From contig DTRK01000138.1 of the NCBI GenBank assembly GCA_012965955.1, forward strand, positions 1 through 32,159: a DNA stretch of 32,159 bases, in the 5' to 3' direction. This stretch comes from Flavobacteriales bacterium (GTDB lineage Bacteria; Bacteroidota; Bacteroidia; NORP154). A program made the translations under genes and the position numbers. Position 1 is the first letter of the stretch. Each line of letters begins with the position of its first letter. Of the stretch, positions 10,201 to 17,091 are shown in pieces. A model generated the notes under the pieces. It was given only the letters and a program-made list of their open reading frames with translations. It did not search any database and had not been told where the DNA came from.

Positions 10201-13200
10201 TCTGCTGTGGCAGAAGTATCTCCATTGTCCCACGCATACGTATATGGCGAGGTTCCTCCCGTTGTGCTTGTAATTGATACCGAACCATCAGCAGTTGCAC
10301 AACTTGCAGGAGTCATTGAAGCAGTTGCAATCAACATGGGAGGATCGGCGATGGTAATACTGGCTGAACCAGCACAACCGAGGTTATCAGACACTAACAC
10401 GGTATATGTTCCGGCGCCTAAATCTGTAGCAATCGCCGTGGATTGAGCTAACGGGTCATCCCACAGATATGTATATGGCAAAGACCCTCCCGTTCCGGCA
10501 GCAGTGGCCACAGCATCCGCTCCTCCATTACAAGTCAATTGAGCGGTTATCATAGCGGAGGCCGAAGCTCCTCCACCGTCAACCACAGTAATCTGCTGCG
10601 TGTAACTCGCCGTATTACCGCACGAATTAGTCATTGTGACAGTTACGGTATATGTTCCAGCAGAGTCATAATAATGGGTAACCTGGGCGCTGTTGGTAGT
10701 GACTGTTGCACCATCTCCATAATCCCAGGTATAGGAAGTTCCACCATAAGCCAGGAATCCAACACCCTGGCAAGTTGTAAATGAACCGCCACCATCAGGA
10801 GATTCTGCGAAGAAATCTCCGTCAACAGCAAGGCCAGAGCCTATGATTATCATTATTGAGTCAGATGCTGAGTTTGCGCAGCCATTTGTCAGCGTTAATT
10901 TAGCCCAATAGGAACCGGTATCTTGATATACGTGGGTAATTGATGAATAAGCACCAAATGAGGTTTGGATCACATCTACCGCTGAACCTGAACTCCCATC
11001 TCCAAAGTCCCAGGTATTGGTATAAATTCCTGCGAAGTAGAACAAGACGGCATCTCCCGGACATCCGGCAAAGCTTCCTTCAGCAGCAACACCAAAGATT
11101 CCATCATCATTACCTCCTGGAATTCCCAGGTTGGGAAAAGCACTATCAGTCACCGTAATAGTTAAACTGCTTGAATCAGAGAAACCGCAAGCATTGGTGC
11201 CGATTATGTTCACGGTGTACACCCCGGTGGAATCATATGAATGGTTAAGTCCAACACCCTGCGTGGTATCCAGTGTACCGTCTCCTAAGTTCCAGTAGTA
11301 TGTATAAGAAGTTCCGCCCAAACCTTCACTATTATTTGGGCCCAAGGCAACTATGTCACCAGGACACACATTATCGTTCAAAGTAATCATATCCACATCC
11401 ACAAACGTGTTGTTTGAATCCACTACTATTGTTGTCTTCAATGTTAGCTGGTTTCCACATCCATTCGATATCGTTACGGATGCTTCGAAAGTTCCCACAG
11501 TGTCGTATACATGTGTCAAATAATCTTGAGTTGTTGTCAGTGTATCACCATCGCCAAAATCCCAGAAAAATAAAGCCCAGTCATCGTCAATAGAGAAGTT
11601 AACGGCATCTCCCGGACATATTGTTGAGCTTGAGACGTCAAGCTCAATCTGTGGGGGTACTGGTGCATTGGCAGAAACTAAGAGTCCGCCCGTTAGCGTA
11701 GTATCCATTCCACAACCATTGGTAATGGTAACACTATAACTATAGGTGCCCAGTGAGTCATAATAATGTTCTGCCCAATCGCTGCCGGTTGTAATCGTAT
11801 ATCCGTCCCCAAAATCCCAATCGTAGGAGGCATAACCATATTCCGAACCTAAATTCACCCTATCTCCCGGACAAACTGGGTCCGGATAAGAATTCACCTC
11901 CATATTCATCGGGAAACCTATATTGTTCCCAACCACCAATGTGCTAGACAGTGTGGTATCATCACCACAGAAGTTAACTAAGGTTACCATTATTGGGAAT
12001 GAGCCTGTGTCAAGGTATGTATGGCCTATATTATTATAGGTAATTGAATCCACCGGGCTACCATCTCCATAATCCCATACATACAGGGCCATGCCAGCTG
12101 GAGCGTTGAATTGGGCGCCGCCAGGGCATATGGGAGATTGAAAGCCAATGCTGATGGAGGGCTGAAATCCCGCACTGTCATCAACAACTACCGTAGCATA
12201 AAGTGTGGAGTCATTTCCGCAGAAATTATACACTTTAACGGAGATTACGTACGTTCCAGCGGTATCAAAAGTGTGCGTAATACCATCATTACCTGAAGAG
12301 TCTGCGGGACTGCCATCTGCAAAATCCCATACGTAGGCCATGTATCCCCCTGGTGCGTTCATATACGTTTCTTCACCAGGACAAACCAGGTCGCTTGCTT
12401 GTATTTCAAACCAGGGCTGGTTTGGCAACCCTACTGAAGGGCTAACAATCACCGTTCCATAAAGGATCGTATCCCTACCGCAGTAATCATAGATTCGCAC
12501 GCTTTGAATATAGGCCCCCAAACTGGAATATGTGTGTGCATGCCACGATTCCGTAGTAGAGTCGCTGGGAGACCCGTCACCAGGGTTAAAGACATAAGCC
12601 AGATAGCCTCCAGGTGCATTAGTGCCAACCTCTTCTCCAGGACATACAGGTGAATTGAAACTTAGGTTTAACGCAGGCCAGGCCGCATCGTCTTTTACCT
12701 CAACTTGTGCCGTGGATGTATCCGTATTTCCACAGCCATTGGTAATGGCAAAGGTGACGGGGTAGAAACCCAGTGTGCTATAAGAATGAGTAGGGTATTG
12801 GCTTGTAGATGTCGTAGCATCCCCAAAATCCCAGTAAAAATCCGTACCATCGTTAGCGTAAGGGTAAAAGTTCACTGGTTGTAACGGACAAACAGGGTCA
12901 GGCCAGAATCCAAACTCCGCGTTTGGTATGCCTGTGCTATCCACGGATATGCCCTGTACAATTGTGTCAATACCGCAAATTCCAGTGGTAATCAAAGTGA
13001 CATTGTATACTCCCAAAGTTGTGTACGCATGATTGGCCCATTGTCCACTTGCTGAATCACCATCCCCAAAATCCCATAAGAAGGAACTAGCCAGTCCGTC
13101 ACCATTGAATCCAACTTCAGATCCTGGACAAACTGCTGTATCAGACATGTAAAAATCAGTTGCTTGTTGATATATCTCAAGCAGGTTGTAGCTGCTCCCA

Positions 13201-13481
13201 ATATAGCTGCCCAAACTATCATATCCGTAGAGGTTCACCTGAAAATTTCCATTCCACATGTAGGTATGGGAGGTATCAGTTCCCGTCCAGTAGCCACTAT
13301 AACCGTCACCAAAGTCAATAAGGTAAGTACTGCCTGCCGTGCTGGTGTTGGTAAATGTTACCGTAAGCGGAACGCAGCCCTGGGACACGTCCATTGTAAA
13401 GCTGGTTTGTGCGTAGGCAGTTGTAAGTGATAGACACAATGCCGTAATTATTAACGAGAGGGCTTTAGTAGGTGTGTTCAT
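7218..13481 (-). CDS. Giant T9SS-secreted PKD/SprB-repeat protein (about 11 PKD-like modules, 10 SprB-type repeats, FN3-like region, one more SprB-like repeat, type A sorting domain)
   Basis: 2087-aa ORF. Signal peptide MNTPTKALSLIITALCLSLTTAYAQ; repeated WDFGDG PKD cores; GGTTPYTYAWSNGDT repeats; C-terminal YPNPNTGQFSILI...GVYYVQVVSSRGTSVKKVVVQ typical of Por secretion sorting domains. Confidence 0.93.
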   Translation of the reverse strand: MNTPTKALSLIITALCLSLTTAYAQTSFTMDVSQGCVPLTVTFTNTSTAGSTYLIDFGDGYSGYWTGTDTSHTYMWNGNFQVNLYGYDSLGSYIGSSYNLLEIYQQATDFYMSDTAVCPGSEVGFNGDGLASSFLWDFGDGDSASGQWANHAYTTLGVYNVTLITTGICGIDTIVQGISVDSTGIPNAEFGFWPDPVCPLQPVNFYPYANDGTDFYWDFGDATTSTSQYPTHSYSTLGFYPVTFAITNGCGNTDTSTAQVEVKDDAAWPALNLSFNSPVCPGEEVGTNAPGGYLAYVFNPGDGSPSDSTTESWHAHTYSSLGAYIQSVRIYDYCGRDTILYGTVIVSPSVGLPNQPWFEIQASDLVCPGEETYMNAPGGYMAYVWDFADGSPADSSGNDGITHTFDTAGTYVISVKVYNFCGNDSTLYATVVVDDSAGFQPSISIGFQSPICPGGAQFNAPAGMALYVWDYGDGSPVDSITYNNIGHTYLDTGSFPIMVTLVNFCGDDTTLSSTLVVGNNIGFPMNMEVNSYPDPVCPGDRVNLGSEYGYASYDWDFGDGYTITTGSDWAEHYYDSLGTYSYSVTITNGCGMDTTLTGGLLVSANAPVPPQIELDVSSSTICPGDAVNFSIDDDWALFFWDFGDGDTLTTTQDYLTHVYDTVGTFEASVTISNGCGNQLTLKTTIVVDSNNTFVDVDMITLNDNVCPGDIVALGPNNSEGLGGTSYTYYWNLGDGTLDTTQGVGLNHSYDSTGVYTVNIIGTNACGFSDSSSLTITVTDSAFPNLGIPGGNDDGIFGVAAEGSFAGCPGDAVLFYFAGIYTNTWDFGDGSSGSAVDVIQTSFGAYSSITHVYQDTGSYWAKLTLTNGCANSASDSIMIIIGSGLAVDGDFFAESPDGGGSFTTCQGVGFLAYGGTSYTWDYGDGATVTTNSAQVTHYYDSAGTYTVTVTMTNSCGNTASYTQQITVVDGGGASASAMITAQLTCNGGADAVATAAGTGGSLPYTYLWDDPLAQSTAIATDLGAGTYTVLVSDNLGCAGSASITIADPPMLIATASMTPASCATADGSVSITSTTGGTSPYTYAWDNGDTSATADSLASGTYTVTITDSNSCQNTQVFTLNDVGGTTISGTTVTDATCNGGSDGAVAISVSGGTTPYTYAWSNGDTIEDVTGLKEGTYTVTVTDSAGCKTIESATVSEPLPIALATTIADANCGVADGSIVASVSGGTPGYEYLWSNAVTTSSNSGLVAGAYTLTITDTNSCTATYTVIVSNANSPEITAVVDDLTCNGSGDGAIDLTVSGGTTPYTYLWLHNGSFIQDVSGLDANSYTVILNDGGGCQTAQTFSVTEPDVLAVNLAVSGEHCNSSDGWIAATATGGTEPYTYSWTSGGSSSSITGLADGPDTVNIADANSCTVSSNTTVSDIPGPSVSISDSSMVLCFGDGDGTATALAVAGTGDYTYTWNDLNSQSNAQATDLDTGTYQVMVVDSAGCADSASVTITQPNVLTASISTIANTSCFDTCDGSATVTITGGTSPYAVLWGDGQVTIVAVDLCDGGVDAVVTDTNGCVTITTGMITEPSMIVLSTTETNISCAGGNDGSIDLTMTGGTAPYTYNWSNSDTTEDVSNLTFGTYEVIATDTNGCQDSITVSLTEEAPLVLTTSNVDAHCGQTDGSVSVGVSGGVAPYTYAWDDPGAQITAAATGLPDDVYHVTVMDSFGCVATDSATVSTTVDSISICVVTVDSTSSMNVVVWDKPSLGLGISSVNVYRDVIGNYTLIGNVAYDSLSLFEDLDTINANPNSLSYSYKISIVDSCANEGPKSDFHKTINLAPVNVIGGDATLIWDNYQGFNFAYYRIMRNTKGFDSTWVAIDSVTNSVFIKIDIGAPQVSKLSYRVDVVTASVCLAEKGKNFNSSKSNTSSFDNKDYMTAAVTTTDQVQDSCTGTATIVITDGTAPYTYLWDDGLIQTTATATGLCAGIYNVTVYDADGDSIVGSGAVGTISGFNEFDLGTYLVIYPNPNTGQFSILITIPQLDLATLKVFTIEGQLVIENALPGIAGELRTDLDLSGEGPGVYYVQVVSSRGTSVKKVVVQ

Positions 13482-13648
13482 ATTGACTATGATTTCCGGT
13501 TAAAATGAGGTGTAAAAGTAGCGTATAAAAATAACAAATTTCCTGAATTTTAGGTGTGTGCAGGCAATAAAATAGACGTCGGAAGTATGTAAAGAGTTGC
13601 TTGGTGGGGAATATAGTTTAAGTTGAAAGTAAAAAGGAGAAAGTAAAA

Positions 13649-13728
13649 GGGGAGTGCACGCCATGAAGCCTCGCTGGCGCTCACTTCATGCCTCGCGATC
13701 CCTCCTAACCGTGCAGGGAATCAAATCC
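13649..13728. repeat. Interspersed intergenic repeat, copy A
   Basis: ggagtgcacgccatgaagcctcgctggcgctcacttcatgcctcgcgatccctcctaaccgtgcagggaatcaaatcc matches 15809-15887 at about 74 of 78 positions by eye. Confidence 0.85.
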
Positions 13729-13751
13729 AGGTCCAGGTTTCCGTCATAATG

Positions 13752-13791
13752 GGGGAGTGCTCGCCATGAAGCATCGCTGGCGCTCACTTCA
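13752..13791. repeat. Interspersed intergenic repeat, copy B (truncated to the first ~40 bp)
   Basis: ggggagtgctcgccatgaagcatcgctggcgctcacttc shares the 5' half of copies A and C, then diverges (aattagaaac). Confidence 0.8.
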
Positions 13792-13798
13792 ATTAGAA

Positions 13799-13836
13799 AC
13801 TGTCTGACTTTCTCATTTATAAATCTGTCAGCCAGT
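13799..13836 (-). terminator. Possible terminator/hairpin downstream of the CDP-alcohol phosphatidyltransferase gene
   Basis: ACTGTCTGAC (13799-13808) / GTCAGCCAGT (13827-13836): 9 of 10 paired with an 18-nt loop, 3' of the stop at 13860. The minus-strand tail is only TTTCTAATT. Confidence 0.4.
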
Positions 13837-13859
13837 TCAAGATAGCCCCCCCAGCCTTG

Positions 13860-14537
13860 TTAAACTTTATCTGAGCTAATCTTATTGGGGGAAACAATCT
13901 TCACAAGAGAATATAGGTAAGTAAGAATAAAGCCCCCCGCAATTATCGGTGTAGTATATGGGACCAGCCATGCAACGATTAGTGATACATTGACAAACAA
14001 GATCGCTGATGCCGATTTAGTTTGATTTCTGATCAAATAAGGCATTGGGTATTTGACAAACATGGTTATCGTGTGGACGACAAACATTGCCATCAGAGGT
14101 AAAGTCGGATCAAAATCAAATATGACAGCCAATAATATCACAAAAAGAATGTGGCGAATCAGCTCATTGGTAGGTGAGCCTGTTCCCTTGACAATGTCGG
14201 GATCAAGCCTTGAAACTGAACGGACTAAAATTGCGGCTACAGCAATCAAACCAACAAGGCCACAAATCCATCCGTAATGCACCCCAATAACCATTATTAT
14301 AATGGTATGAGAAATAGCATCGCATACGTTGTCCAAACGAGCACCGAACTCACTCCTTACATTCAGTTTCCCAGCAAGCATACCATCCAAATCATCCATG
14401 ATGTTATTATAGATGATCAAAGGAATTAGGAACTCGTAACCTTCCTCTGTAAATAATGCAATCAAAGGGAGCACACCAAGGATGGAGACAATGTTTGGTA
14501 TGTTCTTGTAAATGTTGAGTCTAACGGAATTGGGCAT
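13860..14537 (-). CDS. CDP-alcohol phosphatidyltransferase family membrane enzyme
   Basis: 225 aa. DDLDGMLAGKLNVRSEFGARLDNVCD fits D-x2-DG-x2-A-R-x8-G-x3-D-x3-D except Gly in place of the Arg. Several hydrophobic segments. Confidence 0.85.
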   Translation of the reverse strand: MPNSVRLNIYKNIPNIVSILGVLPLIALFTEEGYEFLIPLIIYNNIMDDLDGMLAGKLNVRSEFGARLDNVCDAISHTIIIMVIGVHYGWICGLVGLIAVAAILVRSVSRLDPDIVKGTGSPTNELIRHILFVILLAVIFDFDPTLPLMAMFVVHTITMFVKYPMPYLIRNQTKSASAILFVNVSLIVAWLVPYTTPIIAGGFILTYLYSLVKIVSPNKISSDKV

Positions 14538-14549
14538 TTATGTTTCAGC

Positions 14550-15410
14550 TTAGCCTGCTAGTTGGAATCTAGATTGCTGCAAGAGCATTTCACAGTTTTG
14601 GAGGTCATCTGTTGTATCTATTTCGTACCAACGATCCATATCAAAGTAAACGCACTGAAAATTCAAACTGCCGTTGCCAACCATTTCAGAAAGAAGAGCT
14701 TCATAATAGTCATTCACTTTGCCTGCCGATATCCAAGTATCCAAGCGTTTGCAAATCCGTTTCCAGGATTCCAGTGAAAAGCCATAGATGTTTACAGTCT
14801 TATAAGTACAGCCATTCGCATTTAAATTCTCACCAAGGTTGATAGAGGCTACCCGGTCAGTCACAAAATTGTCAGTTGTAACGGTTGTTCCATTCATCCA
14901 CGGTAATATTTGAGACACAGCTATAGTGTTAGGTATAAGCATTTTCTCAAGTAACGGAGCTTCAAACACCAAGTCACTTTCAATTAAAAGGAATGGTTCT
15001 TTAATTGTAGCTCTTGCTAACCACAGTGAATAAATGTTATTTGTCGTTGCGAAATCAGCATTAACAACGTATTCAACAATAATGTCCCCACTATTTTTAT
15101 CCAAAAAATTTCTAATCTGATGATCAAAATAACCCACAACCACAACCAACCGCTTAAAGCTATTTTCGCGTAGGCAAGTAATTAAGCGACCCAGGATTTC
15201 AATTTCATTCACTTTGGTCAGACACTTAGGCATGTTGTCAGTGAAGGGTTTTAATCGGCTTCCCGTGCCAGCTGCAAGTAGCAGGGCTGTTGTTATTCTG
15301 GTTGTGTGATCCATCTTCTCCATTCTATCTTTTCCTTTCTTTCTGTTTAAACTATAATCCCCACTATCAACGCACAGCGTTGTAGTATTCAGCAGATACT
15401 CTACCTTCAA
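14550..15410 (-). CDS. LicC/PntC-like nucleotidyltransferase (putative CTP:phospho-alcohol or phosphonate cytidylyltransferase); true start probably near 15323 (MEKMDHTTR)
   Basis: ALLLAAGTGSRLKPFTDNMPKCLTKV is the NTP-transferase signature. NNIYSLWLARATIKEPFLLIESDLVFE and DMDRWYEIDTTDDL are consistent with the LicC-like subgroup. Stop lies 12 bp from the start of the downstream gene. Confidence 0.8.
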   Translation of the reverse strand: MKVEYLLNTTTLCVDSGDYSLNRKKGKDRMEKMDHTTRITTALLLAAGTGSRLKPFTDNMPKCLTKVNEIEILGRLITCLRENSFKRLVVVVGYFDHQIRNFLDKNSGDIIVEYVVNADFATTNNIYSLWLARATIKEPFLLIESDLVFEAPLLEKMLIPNTIAVSQILPWMNGTTVTTDNFVTDRVASINLGENLNANGCTYKTVNIYGFSLESWKRICKRLDTWISAGKVNDYYEALLSEMVGNGSLNFQCVYFDMDRWYEIDTTDDLQNCEMLLQQSRFQLAG

Positions 15411-15724
15411 ATGATCTGTAGAAGTGTTTTATCAACGATAAAACAAAAAACTTCAGCACGAAGAGAAAGGCAAGAACTCTTTCTCTATATCAATAACTCC
15501 ACCCCATTGTGTCTAAGTATGAGAGTCTTATGATGATTTTAAAAAAAACTCAAATTTTCAGGGTGTCTAAAGGGATTGCGAAGTTACTAAATTTATCAAG
15601 CTTATTTTATAAATCCGATGGTAGAATTATTATAAAGTCGAACCTTCTCATCATTTCGTCAAGCAAAGGTTTGAGCTTAGCGAACCTGGAAGGAGTAACT
15701 CCGTTGATCATGTCTTGTCCGATA

Positions 15725-15754
15725 AGGGAATCAATTCCCGCTCGCTTCGCGAGC
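15725..15754. repeat. Partial copy of the 3' end of the interspersed repeat (agggaatcaattcccgctcgcttcgcgagc)
   Basis: Nearly identical to 15874-15904. Contains the perfect hairpin gctcgc-ttc-gcgagc and is followed by a T-rich run. Confidence 0.75.
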
Positions 15755-15808
15755 TTGTTATTTTTTATTCCGTCACTCGCCCGAGCATGTTCGGTTTTTT
15801 TCAATCCA

Positions 15809-15904
15809 GGGAGTGCTCGCCATGAAGCAGTGCTGGCGCTCACTTCATGCCTCGCGATCCCTCCTAACCGTGCAGGGAATCAAATCCCGCTCGCTTCGCG
15901 AGCC
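15809..15904. repeat. Interspersed intergenic repeat, copy C, with terminal GCTCGCTTCGCGAGC hairpin
   Basis: About 74 of 78 positions match copy A, then the cccgctcgcttcgcgagc tail shared with 15725-15754. Confidence 0.85.
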
Positions 15905-15953
15905 TGCATTTTTTATTTTCACGCTTACTCAAGCGAGCTTGAGCCGCGCTCAA

Positions 15954-15985
15954 ATAAAAAACCCCGGCACCTTTGGTGCTGGGAT
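15954..15985 (-). terminator. Rho-independent terminator for tRNA-Arg
   Basis: Minus strand: CCCAGCACC-AAA-GGTGCCGGGG followed by TTTTTT; stem with one internal mismatch, starting about 15 nt after the tRNA 3' end. Confidence 0.8.
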
Positions 15986-15997
15986 TTGATCATCAAG

Positions 15998-16071
15998 TGA
16001 ACCCGGAGGGAGTCGAACCCCCAACCTCCTGATCCGTAGTCAAGTGCTCTATCCAGTTAAGCTACGGGTCC
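15998..16071 (-). tRNA. tRNA-Arg (anticodon ACG)
   Basis: GGACCCG-TA-GCTTAACTGGATAGAGC-A-CTTGA-CTACGGA-TCAGG-AGGTT-GGGGGTTCGACTCCCTC-CGGGTTC-A: cloverleaf arms pair; anticodon loop CTACGGA gives ACG. CCA is not encoded. Confidence 0.93.
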
Positions 16072-16084
16072 TTGTTTTACAGTA

Positions 16085-16092
16085 CAAATGTA
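16085..16092 (-). promoter_or_regulatory. Bacteroidota-type -7 element (TAnnTTTG) for tRNA-Arg
   Basis: Minus strand TACATTTG, 13 nt upstream of the tRNA 5' end. The -33 element is less clear (a TTG lies 23 nt further upstream). Confidence 0.55.
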
Positions 16093-16139
16093 GTTCTTTC
16101 TTCTAAGCTTCCCATCAAGCTAGATCGGATGAGAGGGGA

Positions 16140-16937
16140 TTATTCTTTAGGTTTATAGTAGGTCATCGCGATGGGGAGAAACTCCTGAATATCGCTGATT
16201 CTCGTGTCACTGCTTGGATGTGTGCTCAGTATTTCCGGTGGCCTTGAGCCTCCCATGGCGCCCATACGCTCCCAGAATTCCACGGCTCGCTCTGGGTTGT
16301 AGCCTGCAAGCGCCATAAAAACCAAACCCATCTTATCCGCTTCTGACTCGTGCTTTCGCGAGTACTTCAGGGTTCCCAGGATTGATCCGACACCATAGGC
16401 CGTCATGAAGAGATCCTGTGTTAATTTCGGTTTATCCGACATGGCAACAGCCAAGCCAATTCCTCCAGCCTGCACCAACAAGAGTTGACTCATGCGTTCA
16501 TTACCATGCCTTGCTATTGCGTGCGCAATTTCATGACCCATAACAACCGCCAGGCCAGTTTCGTCTTGTGCAACGGGGAGCAGTCCTGTATAAACGACCA
16601 CTTTCCCTCCAGGCATGCACCAGGCATTAACAACATCGTCTTGCACAAGATTGAATTCCCAGGTGTAGTTTTTAACCCGTTTGGACTGGCCTTCTGTGGC
16701 GAGGAACTTTTCAACTGCTTTGGACATATTGGCTCCTACCGTTTTTACCTGCTGTGCATTGGCCTCGCTCGCGTTTACAACAGTGTTCTCGGATAAGAAA
16801 GTCTGGTAATTGGTAAGGCTCATCGACATTAGCTCACTTTCCGGCAGCATGTTCAGCTGTTTGCGTCCGGTTATAGGAACTTTTGCACAAGCGATTACAA
16901 AAGAGGCGATAAGGATCAGTGAAAAATATCGAAGCAT
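16140..16937 (-). CDS. M48-family zinc metalloprotease, lipoprotein
   Basis: 265 aa. HEIAHAIARH (HExxH) and ESEADKMGLVFMALAGYNPERAVEFWERM; lipoprotein-like N-terminus MLRYFSLILIASFVIACAK. Confidence 0.93.
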   Translation of the reverse strand: MLRYFSLILIASFVIACAKVPITGRKQLNMLPESELMSMSLTNYQTFLSENTVVNASEANAQQVKTVGANMSKAVEKFLATEGQSKRVKNYTWEFNLVQDDVVNAWCMPGGKVVVYTGLLPVAQDETGLAVVMGHEIAHAIARHGNERMSQLLLVQAGGIGLAVAMSDKPKLTQDLFMTAYGVGSILGTLKYSRKHESEADKMGLVFMALAGYNPERAVEFWERMGAMGGSRPPEILSTHPSSDTRISDIQEFLPIAMTYYKPKE

Positions 16938-16962
16938 TGTGTGTGTGTTAGTGGTACAATAG

Positions 16963-16970
16963 CAAATATA
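16963..16970 (-). promoter_or_regulatory. Bacteroidota-type -7 element (TATATTTG) upstream of the M48 protease
   Basis: Minus strand TATATTTG matches TAnnTTTG, about 25 nt upstream of the ATG. No convincing -33 partner was identified. Confidence 0.4.
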
Positions 16971-17091
16971 GAACTACAAAACCAAATACTGTGCCTCAAT
17001 GTGATGAACCATTGTTGGACATATATAAATGAGGAAACCCCTTGGTAAGGGTCGTGGGCCCTGTAAAGGCAATTCCAGATCGACCATGTTG

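Noticed and set aside
1-13481. Regular ~225-250 bp periodicity considered as a CRISPR or DNA satellite
   Set aside because: Period and divergence fit protein domain repeats (~75-83 aa). There are no short identical repeats with unique spacers.
14550-15410. Calling the nucleotidyltransferase pair a phosphonate-lipid locus
   Set aside because: No PEP mutase, phosphonopyruvate decarboxylase or AEP transaminase is in the window; substrate left open.
15509-16000. 163-aa plus-strand ORF and the overlapping 78-aa minus ORF (15607..15843)
   Set aside because: Both run through the interspersed repeat and/or hairpins, and the plus ORF extends through the tRNA terminator into the tRNA 3' end. No recognisable domain, so likely spurious translations of repeat DNA.
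17034-17053. Hairpin accccttggtaagggt as terminator of the 2127-aa gene
   Set aside because: Short imperfect stem with only a weak T tract (TTTCC); not strong enough to annotate.
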